Source: an uncultured Sutterella sp. (lineage in GTDB: Bacteria > Pseudomonadota > Gammaproteobacteria > Burkholderiales > Burkholderiaceae_F). Taken from it: 64,000 bases of DNA. The position numbers were made by a program, and so were the translations under genes. The notes under the pieces are model-generated. The model did no database searches, was not told the DNA's origin, and saw only the letters and a program-made list of their open reading frames with translations. Location: the NCBI GenBank assembly GCA_944392755.1, contig CALXXT010000019.1, forward strand, positions 1 through 64,000, given 5' to 3'. Below, piece by piece: positions 45,007 through 53,783 of this stretch (position 1 is its first letter; each line of letters opens with the position of its first letter).

Positions 45007-45858
45007 ATGAAGGCGGATCTTCATTTGCACTCGAACGCTTCGGACGGCGCGCATTCGCCCGCCGAGGTGACGGAATTCTGCCGCAGGGCGAACGTCGGCG
45101 TGATGAGCCTGACGGATCACGACACGACGGCCGGGCTCGACGAAGCGGCCGCGGCCGCTCGGCTCGCGGGCATCCGCTTTCTGAGAGGCGTCGAGATTTC
45201 CTCCCAGTGGGCGGGACGAAGCGTTCACGTGGTGGCGCTCGGCGTGCCGCAGGCAAACGGCCAATTCGAAGACTTCCTGGCGCACGTTCGGGCGCTGAGG
45301 CTCGAGCGAAGCCGGAGAATCGGCGCGAAGTTTGCCGAGATCGGCATTCCCGGCGCGTGGGAGGGCGCCGTCTCCGAAGCGGGAGGCCCCGAGAACCTGA
45401 GCCGCACCCATTTCGCCCTCTGGCTCCTCCACTCGGGGGGCGTGGCGCATTACGAAGACGCCTTCGAGCGGTATCTCGGCGCGGGAGGGCCCTGCGCCGT
45501 CCCCAGGAATTGGCCGCAGATGGAGGAGGTCGTTTCCTTCATCCGGGCTTGCGGCGCCGAACCCGTGCTTGCGCATCCGGGCCGCTATCGGCTCGAGGTG
45601 GGCTGGCAGGAGGAGGCGCTCGTCGACGCGTTCTGCGGCGCGGGAGGGCGTTCGATCGAAGTGGCCTCGGGTTCGCAGAGCGAGGCTTCCGGGCGGCGCT
45701 TTGCGGAGATCGCCCGCCGTCGGGGGCTCTATGCAAGCGTGGGAAGCGACTGGCACAGCGAGCGCTCCAAGCGTCCCATGCCGGGAACGGTGGCGCAGGT
45801 TCCGTCCGACCTGACGCCCGTTTGGTCGCTTTTTTTCGAAGATTCAACCCAAAGCTGA
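45007..45858 (+). CDS. rnm: PHP-domain phosphoesterase RNase AM (YciV type)
   Basis: A 283-residue metal-dependent phosphoesterase of the PHP fold. Motifs: DLHLHSNASDG, LTDHDTTAG, GVEISSQW, LAHPGRY and GSDWHS, which supply the trinuclear metal ligands. It matches E. coli YciV along its length (IPGAWEGA, HFALWLL), an enzyme known as a 5'-3' exoribonuclease that trims 5' ends of 5S and other rRNAs and also cleaves 3',5'-nucleoside bisphosphates. It is 12 nt ahead of the M50 protease gene and probably co-transcribed. Confidence 0.9.
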   Translation: MKADLHLHSNASDGAHSPAEVTEFCRRANVGVMSLTDHDTTAGLDEAAAAARLAGIRFLRGVEISSQWAGRSVHVVALGVPQANGQFEDFLAHVRALRLERSRRIGAKFAEIGIPGAWEGAVSEAGGPENLSRTHFALWLLHSGGVAHYEDAFERYLGAGGPCAVPRNWPQMEEVVSFIRACGAEPVLAHPGRYRLEVGWQEEALVDAFCGAGGRSIEVASGSQSEASGRRFAEIARRRGLYASVGSDWHSERSKRPMPGTVAQVPSDLTPVWSLFFEDSTQS

Positions 45859-45870
45859 AGGATCATCCGC

Positions 45871-46527
45871 ATGCACAGTTTCGGTCATGCCGTGCAGCTC
45901 GTCTGCGTCTACGCGATTCCGCTCATTTTTGCGATCACGCTCCATGAGGCCGCGCACGGCTGGATGGCCGGCCGTCTGGGCGATCCGACCGCAAGGTTCA
46001 TGGGGCGCGTCACCTTGAATCCGGGCCCTCACATCGATCCGGTCGGCACGATCGCCGTGCCGGGCGTGCTCCTCCTCATGTCTGCGCTGACGGGCGGAGG
46101 CGGCCTGCTTTTCGGCTGGGCGAAGCCCGTTCCGGTCAATCCGCGCAATTTCCGCAATCCTCTTCGCGCCATGATGCTCACGGCGGTTGCGGGGCCCGCG
46201 TCGAATCTCCTGCAGATGGTCTTTTGGGCGGTGCTGCTGCGCGTGCTCGTCTCGATCGGGATTTTCGAACCCTTCTTCATCAACGTCTGCTCGGCCGGGA
46301 TTTCCGTCAACCTGATGCTGATGGCCTTCAACCTCATTCCGATTCCTCCGCTTGACGGCGGACGCATCCTGCGGGGGCTGCTGCCGGGCGAGGCCGGCCG
46401 TCTTCTCGACCGGATCGAGCCTTACGGCATGACGATTCTGCTCGTGCTGATGGTGGCGGGCGGTCTCGGCTTCTTCGTGCGGCCATTTCTCATTTTCGGC
46501 CGCTCGATCGTTGAATTCATTCTTTGA
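45871..46527 (+). CDS. Site-2 protease family (M50) membrane protein
   Basis: A 218-residue inner-membrane zinc metalloprotease. The zinc motif HEAAH (His25 to His29) sits in the first helix and the second conserved motif NLIPIPPLDGGRIL supplies the third ligand Asp. Five to six hydrophobic helices are seen. No PDZ domain is present, so it belongs to the short Rip/YwhC-like group, whose substrates are mostly unknown. It follows rnm by 12 nt. Confidence 0.9.
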   Translation: MHSFGHAVQLVCVYAIPLIFAITLHEAAHGWMAGRLGDPTARFMGRVTLNPGPHIDPVGTIAVPGVLLLMSALTGGGGLLFGWAKPVPVNPRNFRNPLRAMMLTAVAGPASNLLQMVFWAVLLRVLVSIGIFEPFFINVCSAGISVNLMLMAFNLIPIPPLDGGRILRGLLPGEAGRLLDRIEPYGMTILLVLMVAGGLGFFVRPFLIFGRSIVEFIL

Positions 46528-46625
46528 AACAAGGACGTCCTCGGGAGGGGGTCCCCTTTTTGATAAAATCCAACGCACTTCGTCCCGAAGCTCGGGGACG
46601 CGAATCTAATTTTTGGGAACTTTTC

Positions 46626-47801
46626 ATGAAAAAGCAGGCGCTTCAGGCGGCGATCGCCGTCACGGCCATGTCGGCCCTCTCGGGCTGCTCCGTTCTCGGC
46701 ATCGATTTCGACGACGAGAAGGTGAAGTACGAATCCTCGAACTCACGCGCCAATCTGGAAGTGCCGCCCGATCTCACGCCGATCGGCAACGACAACCGCT
46801 TTCAGGTGCCGGGACGCACTTCCGTGGTGAGCGCCAACGCAGAGGCGGCCCGCCGTCAGGCCGAGATGGACGCCGCGCAGACGACGACCGGCGCGGCGGT
46901 GCTCCCGACGACCGTGGTGGCCAAGGTGATGAAGGACGGCGCCATGCGCTGGCTTCGCGTCAACGTCGCTCCTGAGCAGCTTTGGCCGGTCGTGCAGGAT
47001 TTCTGGCCGTCGATCGGTCTCGTCGTGAAGGCGCAGGATCCGAAGACGGGCTACATGGAAACCGAATGGGCCGAAAACCGCGCCAAGCTGCCGCAGGACA
47101 TCATCCGCAGCACCATCGGCAAGGTGATCGACTTTGCGTATTCGACGGGCGAACAGGATCAGTACCGCCTTCGCATGGAACGAAACGACGACGGCACGAC
47201 GGACCTTTTCGTGACGCACCGATCGATGGTGGAAGTGGTGACGGGCGCTCAGAAGGACTCCTCCGTCTGGCAGCCCGGCCCGACCGATCCGATGCTCGAA
47301 GCGGAAATTCTGCAGCGCCTCGCGCTGCGCATCGACGCGGAATTCAATCCGAACGCGAAGCCTGAGGAAAACCTTCAGCGCACCGAAGAGCTCAAGGAGG
47401 CGCTCAAGCCCGAACCCGCGCCCATCAAGAACGAAGTCGTGACGAACGCCGAGGGCGTTCCGGAAGCCGTCGTGGTGCCCGAACCCTTCGACCGCGCCTG
47501 GCGCACGGTGAGCCTCGTCATCGACCGCATGGCCTTCGAGCTGGTCGACCGCGACCGCGCCTCGGGGTACTTCCTCGTGCGTTATCTCGATCCCGACTAC
47601 GAAGCCGCGAAGAAGAGCGAACAGGGCTTCTTCACGAATCTCTTCGGTTCGGACAAGGCGGTCGAGCCGCCCCAGTACCGCATTCATCTCGGCGACGAAG
47701 GCCTCACGACCCGCATCACGGTTCAGAGCGCCGACGGAGGCCCGGACGCGACGGGCGTTGCGCCGAAGATCCTCAATCTGCTCGCCGAACAGCTGCGCTG
47801 A
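46626..47801 (+). CDS. bamC: Outer-membrane assembly lipoprotein BamC
   Basis: Lipoprotein of the BAM complex that inserts outer-membrane proteins. The 391-residue product has a lipobox LSGC (Cys21), then the extended N-terminal segment that binds BamD (LEVPPDLTPIGNDNRF), followed by two helix-grip domains (about 90-210 and 270-391). The ATG at 46626 is well placed after an AT-rich patch; upstream codons do not give a signal peptide. In many relatives bamC follows dapA; dapA is absent here. It ends in a terminator. Confidence 0.9.
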   Translation: MKKQALQAAIAVTAMSALSGCSVLGIDFDDEKVKYESSNSRANLEVPPDLTPIGNDNRFQVPGRTSVVSANAEAARRQAEMDAAQTTTGAAVLPTTVVAKVMKDGAMRWLRVNVAPEQLWPVVQDFWPSIGLVVKAQDPKTGYMETEWAENRAKLPQDIIRSTIGKVIDFAYSTGEQDQYRLRMERNDDGTTDLFVTHRSMVEVVTGAQKDSSVWQPGPTDPMLEAEILQRLALRIDAEFNPNAKPEENLQRTEELKEALKPEPAPIKNEVVTNAEGVPEAVVVPEPFDRAWRTVSLVIDRMAFELVDRDRASGYFLVRYLDPDYEAAKKSEQGFFTNLFGSDKAVEPPQYRIHLGDEGLTTRITVQSADGGPDATGVAPKILNLLAEQLR

Positions 47802-47827
47802 GCGCATGTGCGGCTGATTCGAACGGA

Positions 47828-47856
47828 GGAGCGGCGCGCGAGCGCCGCTCCTTTTT
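47828..47856 (+). terminator. Rho-independent terminator after bamC
   Basis: Perfect 10-bp stem GGAGCGGCGC/GCGCCGCTCC with a GCGA loop and five T. Confidence 0.9.
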
Positions 47857-47874
47857 CTCTGAGTGAGGCGCGCG

Positions 47875-48312
47875 ATGGCGTTGGCGGTGAACGAAGTATG
47901 GGCGTGGCGCTGGTCGGGAAGACTTTCCCGCGGGGGCTTTGCGGCGGCGTCGGCCGTCTCGTTCGCGCTTTTGGCGGCAGGGCGCGCGCTGCCGCTCGCT
48001 TTTGGGCTTTCCGGACCGACGTCCGAACCGCTCGGCGTCGCCGCCCACCTGCTGGCGGGCGTTCTCGCGCTTGCCGGCGCGCTCAACCTTTTGAGCGCGG
48101 CGGTTCGGCGCCTTCACGACTTTTCCTACAGCGCGGCGGCCGTGCTCGTCTTCATCGTTCCGGGCGTCAACATTCTGGTCTTCCTGATGCTTCTGGCGCT
48201 TCCCGGAAAGGCGGGAACCAACCGGTTCGGCCCCGATCCCCTCGTTTTGAAGAGCATCAGCATCGAGGAATGGAGGCGCATGAGCCGCGGGGGTGACGCC
48301 GATGCTCGTTGA
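47875..48312 (+). CDS. DUF805-like small membrane protein (first of a pair)
   Basis: A 145-residue protein with about three or four hydrophobic helices. The pattern RRLHDFSYS followed by a helix and PGKAGTNRFGPDP is that of the DUF805 family (E. coli YhaH/YhaI type), whose function is unknown. I chose the ATG at 47875 because GAGG lies 6 nt ahead; a GTG at 47863 is possible. The stop overlaps the next gene by 11 nt, and that gene looks like a diverged copy. Confidence 0.75.
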   Translation: MALAVNEVWAWRWSGRLSRGGFAAASAVSFALLAAGRALPLAFGLSGPTSEPLGVAAHLLAGVLALAGALNLLSAAVRRLHDFSYSAAAVLVFIVPGVNILVFLMLLALPGKAGTNRFGPDPLVLKSISIEEWRRMSRGGDADAR

Positions 48313-48700
48313 GGCCCTGGCCGGTCTCGGACGGCTGGCCCTTCGGATCTACGGCACGCAGCGCCGCTCGACTCGAAGCGACTTCGCGGCCGGCTTGGCC
48401 GTGTGGATGGCGTTCGGTGCGGCCGCCTGGCTCCTCATCGACCCCATTGCCGACGCCGACTGGCTGAGCGATGCGGCCGTGGAGCGCATCGCCCGGGTGC
48501 TTTCGGCGCTGGCGCTTCTTTGGGAGTTCGCGCTTCTTGCTCTCGTCGCCCGGCGCTGCCACGACTGGGGGCTTGCGGGCGGCTGGGCGCTCATGATAGC
48601 CGTGCCGCCCTTCAATTTATGCTTGATTGCGGCGGCGCTTGCGCTGCCCGGACGTTCCGCAGGCCGTTTTTGGCCTCGGCGCGTCCTTGACTTTGAATGA
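48302..48700 (+). CDS. DUF805-like small membrane protein (second of a pair)
   Basis: A 132-residue protein with hydrophobic helices and ARRCHDWGLAGGWALMIAV followed by LPGRSAGRFWP, a weaker version of the DUF805 pattern seen in the gene before it. It overlaps that gene by 11 nt, so translation is coupled. ATG at 48302 is preferred to the GTG at 48293. Function unknown. Confidence 0.65.
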   Translation: MLVEALAGLGRLALRIYGTQRRSTRSDFAAGLAVWMAFGAAAWLLIDPIADADWLSDAAVERIARVLSALALLWEFALLALVARRCHDWGLAGGWALMIAVPPFNLCLIAAALALPGRSAGRFWPRRVLDFE

Positions 48701-48715
48701 AAAGGAGGCTCTTCG

Positions 48716-49324
48716 ATGAGTCAGGCCGTTGAGAAGAACAAGCTCGTGACGCTGAGTGTCGCCATGGCGGACATGACGGGTAAGGTGATCGAGGAAACGG
48801 GACCCGAAGGGATCACGTATCTGCACGGTCACGGCGACATCTTCCCGAAGATTGAAGCCGCGCTTGAAGGGCGGTTTGTTGGTGAAGGCTTCACGATCGC
48901 GCTGCAGCCTGAGGACGCCTTCGGTCAGTACGACGCCGAGGCGATCCGCATGGTGCCCGTTTCGATGTTGGGCGATCCCGACGCCGTGGTTCCCGGGCTT
49001 TCCTACGAGAGCATCCCGGGCGAGGCGCCGGATGGGAGAATTTGGCGCGTGACTGACGTTGCGGAGGGCATGGCCGTTCTCGAGGCGAATCACCCGCTCG
49101 CGGGCATCGGCCTGCAGTTCGGCATCAAGGTGCTCGCCGTGGCGGACGCACCGGACGAAGAAGCGGTCGGCACGGATGACGTCGTCGTTCCGGGGTTCCT
49201 TGGGATTGCCGACAAGATCGTTCCCGAGGAGGACGACGAGGAGCCGCTCCCCGAAGCGTCGGCCGACGAGCCCGACGACTCCTCGATGGCCAAGCTCGCC
49301 AAGCCGCCGCGCATTCTGCGCTGA
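48716..49324 (+). CDS. SlyD-type FKBP peptidyl-prolyl isomerase
   Basis: A 202-residue cytoplasmic isomerase/chaperone. The FKBP core is split by an insert-in-flap domain as in SlyD: an FKBP strand, EETGPEGITYLHGHGDIFPKIE (in part), the IF domain (LQPEDAFGQYDAEAIR), then ANHPLAGIGLQFGIKV. The C-terminal tail is acidic and lacks the His/Cys metal-binding tail of E. coli SlyD, so nickel binding is not expected. An AAAGGAGG ribosome-binding site precedes the ATG. It follows the DUF805 pair by 15 nt. Confidence 0.88.
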   Translation: MSQAVEKNKLVTLSVAMADMTGKVIEETGPEGITYLHGHGDIFPKIEAALEGRFVGEGFTIALQPEDAFGQYDAEAIRMVPVSMLGDPDAVVPGLSYESIPGEAPDGRIWRVTDVAEGMAVLEANHPLAGIGLQFGIKVLAVADAPDEEAVGTDDVVVPGFLGIADKIVPEEDDEEPLPEASADEPDDSSMAKLAKPPRILR

Positions 49325-49340
49325 GGCGGCAGGGGCGCTC

Positions 49341-50207
49341 TCAGCCGATCCAGCGCTCCCGCCAGAGGCGCTCTGCTTCGCGGTGAAAGGCGGCCGTCGA
49401 GTCGGCGTTGATTCTCGGGAAGCCGAGGTGGACGAAGGCCGCCTCGAGCTCCTCCAAAAGCGCGTCCGGATTGAGCGGAGTCGCCCCCTGCTGCTTGCTC
49501 AACTTTTCGCCCTCGCCGTTGAGCACGAGCGGCACGTGCATGTATCGGGGCGGCTCGGCGCCGAGCGCACGCCAGAGCGCCATTTGCCGCGGCGTGTTGT
49601 CGAGAAGATCCGCGCCGCGGACAATGTCCGTCACGCCGCCCGCAATGTCGTCGACGACGACGGCGAGCTGATAGGCCCAGAGGCCGTCGGCGCGCTTCAC
49701 GACGAAGTCTCCGACCGAACGTGCCGGATTTTGATGAAATTCACCCATCCAGCGGTCGACGAAGCCGATGTCGGCGTCGGGCGCCGCGAAGCGCCACGCC
49801 CGCACGGGACGTCCGTTCGTGCCCTTGCGGCATGTTCCCGGATACACCTCCTTCGGGAGCCCGGAGCGAAGGGCCGCTTCCTGCGCCTCGCGTCTTGAAC
49901 AGGCGCAGCCGTAGACGAGGCCCTTGGCTCGGAGGGCTTCGAAGGCGGCCTCGTAGGCCTCATGGCGTCGACTCTGCCAGACGACGTCCCCGTCCCAGGA
50001 CATGCCGAGCCGGCCGAGCGTTTCAAGAATGGCGCGGTCCGCGCCCGGGACGTCGCGCGGCGGATCGATGTCTTCGATGCGCACAAGCCACCGGCCGCCG
50101 TGCGCATGGGCGTCGAGCCGGCTCGCCAAGGCCGCGGCGAGGCTTCCTCGATGGAGCAGTCCCGTGGGGGAAGGTGCGAAGCGCCCGATGTAGGAGGCCG
50201 AAGTCAT
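49341..50207 (-). CDS. gluQ: Glutamyl-queuosine tRNA(Asp) synthetase
   Basis: A shortened GluRS relative (288 residues) that attaches glutamate to queuosine at position 34 of tRNA-Asp. It has GRFAPSPTGLLHRGSL (HIGH-like), IEDIDPPRDVPGA, KLSKQQG (KMSKS-like) and lacks the anticodon-binding domain. The zinc-binding Cys-Ala-Cys, Tyr and Cys set is present (CACSRRE, VYPGTCRKG). I use ATG at 50207 (MTSASYIGRFAPSP), matching E. coli; an ATG at 50240 is possible. Queuosine must therefore be made or taken up by this organism. Confidence 0.93.
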   Translation of the reverse strand: MTSASYIGRFAPSPTGLLHRGSLAAALASRLDAHAHGGRWLVRIEDIDPPRDVPGADRAILETLGRLGMSWDGDVVWQSRRHEAYEAAFEALRAKGLVYGCACSRREAQEAALRSGLPKEVYPGTCRKGTNGRPVRAWRFAAPDADIGFVDRWMGEFHQNPARSVGDFVVKRADGLWAYQLAVVVDDIAGGVTDIVRGADLLDNTPRQMALWRALGAEPPRYMHVPLVLNGEGEKLSKQQGATPLNPDALLEELEAAFVHLGFPRINADSTAAFHREAERLWRERWIG

Positions 50208-50266
50208 GCCGTAGGGGAGAGTGAGAGAGAAAGCCTCCATTTTAAGAAAGAAACGGCGCCTGCCAG

Positions 50267-50303
50267 AAAAAAGCCGGCCGCCTCCCTGCGGAAGCGGCCG
50301 GCT
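50267..50303 (-). terminator. Rho-independent terminator after rne
   Basis: Stem AGCCGGCCGC (50272-50281) with GCGGCCGGCT (50294-50303), then TTTTTT on the minus strand. A second hairpin GGGCGGC/GCCGCCC at 50319-50337 lies just before it, right behind the rne stop. Confidence 0.85.
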
Positions 50304-50348
50304 GCTGCGCTCGGGGCAGGGCGGCTTCAGGCCGCCCTGGGCCCTGCA

Positions 50349-53300
50349 TCAGGCCTTCTTCGTTTCGACCTGAACGAGCGGACCCTCCTCTTCACGAACG
50401 ACCGCTGCGGCCGAACGGCCGGGGTAGACGGGCGCCTCGTAGCGGACGGGCTTCACGCATTCAGGGCGCGTGTGCACTTGAACGAGTTCGCCCTCGGCAT
50501 CGTCCGCCTCAGCGGAGCTCACGCAGACCCGCCCGGGCTGCTTCACGGCGGCGTAGCCGTGGTAGTCGACGAGCTTCGGGTCGGTGTGCACCTGCACGAG
50601 TCCGGCGCGCGCGAGGCTTGCCTCCAGTCCTTCGGTGATGCTCGACATGTGCGGAGCCGCATCGCGCGCCGCGGGCTGCGGGGCGGATTCAGCTTCTTCG
50701 GCCTCGGCCGGAGCGGAGGCTTCGGCGGCAGGGGCCTCACCCTCGGACGCATCGGCTTCGGGAGCGTCGGCCTCCGGCACGGGCGCCTCGTCCTTCACGG
50801 AAGGCGGCGTCTCGGCCGCTTGAGGTTCTGCCGCATCCGGCGCCTCCACGGCCGGTTCGGCCGTCTTGGCTTTCGAGGACGAAACCGCACCGAGCGCCGC
50901 TTCGGGCTCAACCGTCGAAGCGGCGGCCGCGCCCATGAGGAAGTTCGGCGCAAACGTGTCGTGCACGGCCGCAGAGACGGCCGAGCGCTTCGTTTCGATT
51001 TGAACGAGCTTGTCGGTATGGGCCCAGGCCACCTGAGCGAGGCGGACCTCTTCCTGAACGAGTTCGCTCGCCTTTTCGCTGTCGGCGGCAAGCGCGGCGG
51101 CATCGGCTTCGGCCGCTGCGGCCGCCTTCGCCTCGTCATCGGAACCGCCCGCAGTCCGTTCGTCCGCGGGCTCGGGCTTCACTTCCTGAGCTTCGCCCGA
51201 AGAGGCGGGCACCGCTTCAACGGCGGCTTCGGCCTGGGCTTTGCCTTCGGCGGCCTGCGGCGCGTCCTCGCGGGACTTGGACGGACGGCGGCGGCGGCGC
51301 GGACGGCGGCGGCGCGTTTCGCCCTCGCCTTCGGCGGCAGGGGCCGCGGAGGCCTCGGGAGCGGGTTCCGCCGACGGCTGCGCTTCAGCGGCGGCCTCCT
51401 CGGCGGGAGCTTCCGCAGATTCAGGCTTGGCAGGCGCTTTAGCGTCTTCAGCCGGCGCTGCCGCGGCTTCGACCGTCTTCGCTTCGTCGGAAGCGCCTTC
51501 GAGGACGGGAGCCGTCTTCACGGCTTCTTCGACGGGAGCGGCCGACGGGGCGTCCGTGCGGCGGCGGCGCGTGCGGCGGCGGGACCGCGGCTCTTCGGCC
51601 TTCGGAGCGGCTTCAGGCGCAGCTTCGGCGGCCGACTCAACGGTTCCCGACGTCTCCTCCGGCGAGCGTGCGGTCGGCGTCGACGCCGTCACGACTTCGG
51701 CGGGCGCTTCTGCGCGGCGCGTTCTGCGGGTTCTGCGCGTGCGGCGCTTTTCCGCTTCAGACGACTCTTCGGCGGGCGCGGCTTCGCCTGCGCGGGACTT
51801 TTCGGCCGTGCGTTCGGCGCGTTCGGCGCGCGGCGCGCGGCGGCGGTCGCCGCGGCGTCCGCGGCCGCGACGGCTGCCTTCGCTCGACTTCTCGTCCTCA
51901 GGCTTCGCTTCGACGGGCGTCTTCGCAGGCTTCTCTTCCTTCGGCCCGAAGAAGATCTCGGCGATGCGCGCAAAGAGGCTCTTCTTCGGCGCGGCGATCT
52001 GAAGCTGCACAGGCCGTCCGGAGGACTCGCGCTTCTTCGGCTCGGAGGTCTTCTGCTCGACGTGCTTCGGCGCCGGATCCCGCTGCGGGATGTTCTTGAT
52101 CACGGGGATCTGCTTCGGACGGACGGGAGCGTCCTCCTTGCTCTTCTGGGCGTAGGGATCGTCCACCTTCGTCTCGATTTCCTCGGCGAGCTCAAAGCTC
52201 GGCACGTGCTGATCGAGCCGGTCGTCGTCCTGACGGATGCGCTCGATGTTGTAGTGCGGCGTCTCGAGATAAGTGTTGGGGATGAGAATGATCGGCACGC
52301 GGTGGCGCATTTCGAGCTTCGCGATGTCGTTGCGCTTCTCGTTGAGGAGGAAGGTGGCGACGTCGACGGGCACCTGAGCCTTGACGGCGCCCGTGCCTTC
52401 CTTGAGCGCCTCTTCCTGCAGAATGCGCAGAACCTGGATGGCGCAGCTTTCGGTGTCGCGGATGACGCCGACGCCGTTGCAGCGTGGGCAGGTGATGTGG
52501 TTGCCTTCGGAGAGGGCGGGGCGCAGGCGCTGGCGCGACAGCTCCATCAGGCCGAAGCGGCTGATCTTCGCGGTCTGGACGCGGGCGCGGTCATAGCGGA
52601 TGGCGTCCTTCAGACGCTGCTCGACGGCGCGCTGGTTCTTCGGATCCGCCATGTCGATGAAGTCGATCACGATGAGGCCGCCGAGGTCGCGCAGACGCAT
52701 CTGTCGGGCAACTTCGTCGGCCGCCTCGCAGTTCGTGCGGAAGGCCGTCTCCTCGATGTCCGCGCCGCGGGTGGCGCGGGCGGAGTTGACGTCGATCGCG
52801 ACGAGCGCCTCGGTGTGGTCGATCACGATGGCGCCGCCCGAGGGGAGCGGCACCGTGCGCGAGTAGGCCGTTTCGATCTGCTGCTCGATCTGGAAGCGCG
52901 TGAAGAGCGGAATGTCGTCCCGGTAGCGCTTCACGCGGCCCACCATGTCGGGCATGACGTGGGCCATGAACTGGCGGGCCTGTTCGTAGATTTCATCCGT
53001 GTCGACGAGGATTTCGCCGATTTCCGGCTGGAAGTAGTCGCGGATGGCGCGCACGACGAGGTTCGATTCCTCAACGATGAGGAAGGGCGCGGGATTGAGC
53101 CGCTTGAGCGGCTTGCCGTTCATCACGGGCTGCGAAGTGGTCGTGGTGCGGCGGCCGCCGTCCTCTTCGGTGACGAGCTCGTAGATCGGGCTCGCGGCTT
53201 CGACGATCGCCTCCCAAAGCTTGAGGAGGTAGTCGAGGTCCCACTGAAGTTCCTCGGTGGTGCGGCCGATGCCTGCCGTGCGGGCGATGGTCGACATGCC

Positions 53301-53783
53301 CGAGGGAACGTCGAGCTTCGACATGGCTTCGCGCAGCTCCTGACGCTCTTCGCCCTCGATGCGGCGGGAGACGCCGCCCGCGCGGGGATTGTTCGGCATC
53401 AGCACGAGGTAGCGGCCCGCGAGGCTGATGAAGGTCGTGAGCGCCGCGCCCTTGTTGCCGCGCTCCTCCTTCTCGACCTGAACGATGAGCTCCTGGCCTT
53501 CCGTGACCGCTTCGCGGATCGTGGCGGTGCGCACGTCGACGCCTTCCTTGAAGTAGGCCCGCGAGATTTCCTTGAAGGGCAGGAAGCCGTGGCGCTCTTC
53601 GCCGTAGTTGACGAAGCACGCTTCGAGACTCGGCTCGATGCGCGTGATCACGCCCTTGTAGATGTTCGACTTGCGCGCTTCGCGCCCAGCCGTTTCGATG
53701 TCGATGTCGATGAGCTTCTGACCGTCGACGATGCCCACGCGCGTTTCTTCCGGATGCGTGGCGTTGAAAAGCATTCGCTTCAT
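50349..53783 (-). CDS. rne: Ribonuclease E
   Basis: Main endoribonuclease of mRNA decay and RNA processing. The 1144-residue product has the catalytic half first: S1 domain (about 36-125), 5'-sensor/RNase H part, DNase I-like site with Asp331 and Asp374, and the zinc-link CPRC (Cys432, Cys435), the E. coli numbers shifted by 28. After about 560 comes a long disordered tail: an amphipathic KKSLFARIAEIFFGP that may bind the membrane, three Arg-rich blocks for RNA binding, and four LVQ[VI][HE]T repeats at 926, 1062, 1100 and 1136. The ATG has a strong AGGAG site. Divergent from rluC, as in E. coli. Confidence 0.97.
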   Translation of the reverse strand: MKRMLFNATHPEETRVGIVDGQKLIDIDIETAGREARKSNIYKGVITRIEPSLEACFVNYGEERHGFLPFKEISRAYFKEGVDVRTATIREAVTEGQELIVQVEKEERGNKGAALTTFISLAGRYLVLMPNNPRAGGVSRRIEGEERQELREAMSKLDVPSGMSTIARTAGIGRTTEELQWDLDYLLKLWEAIVEAASPIYELVTEEDGGRRTTTTSQPVMNGKPLKRLNPAPFLIVEESNLVVRAIRDYFQPEIGEILVDTDEIYEQARQFMAHVMPDMVGRVKRYRDDIPLFTRFQIEQQIETAYSRTVPLPSGGAIVIDHTEALVAIDVNSARATRGADIEETAFRTNCEAADEVARQMRLRDLGGLIVIDFIDMADPKNQRAVEQRLKDAIRYDRARVQTAKISRFGLMELSRQRLRPALSEGNHITCPRCNGVGVIRDTESCAIQVLRILQEEALKEGTGAVKAQVPVDVATFLLNEKRNDIAKLEMRHRVPIILIPNTYLETPHYNIERIRQDDDRLDQHVPSFELAEEIETKVDDPYAQKSKEDAPVRPKQIPVIKNIPQRDPAPKHVEQKTSEPKKRESSGRPVQLQIAAPKKSLFARIAEIFFGPKEEKPAKTPVEAKPEDEKSSEGSRRGRGRRGDRRRAPRAERAERTAEKSRAGEAAPAEESSEAEKRRTRRTRRTRRAEAPAEVVTASTPTARSPEETSGTVESAAEAAPEAAPKAEEPRSRRRTRRRRTDAPSAAPVEEAVKTAPVLEGASDEAKTVEAAAAPAEDAKAPAKPESAEAPAEEAAAEAQPSAEPAPEASAAPAAEGEGETRRRRPRRRRRPSKSREDAPQAAEGKAQAEAAVEAVPASSGEAQEVKPEPADERTAGGSDDEAKAAAAAEADAAALAADSEKASELVQEEVRLAQVAWAHTDKLVQIETKRSAVSAAVHDTFAPNFLMGAAAASTVEPEAALGAVSSSKAKTAEPAVEAPDAAEPQAAETPPSVKDEAPVPEADAPEADASEGEAPAAEASAPAEAEEAESAPQPAARDAAPHMSSITEGLEASLARAGLVQVHTDPKLVDYHGYAAVKQPGRVCVSSAEADDAEGELVQVHTRPECVKPVRYEAPVYPGRSAAAVVREEEGPLVQVETKKA

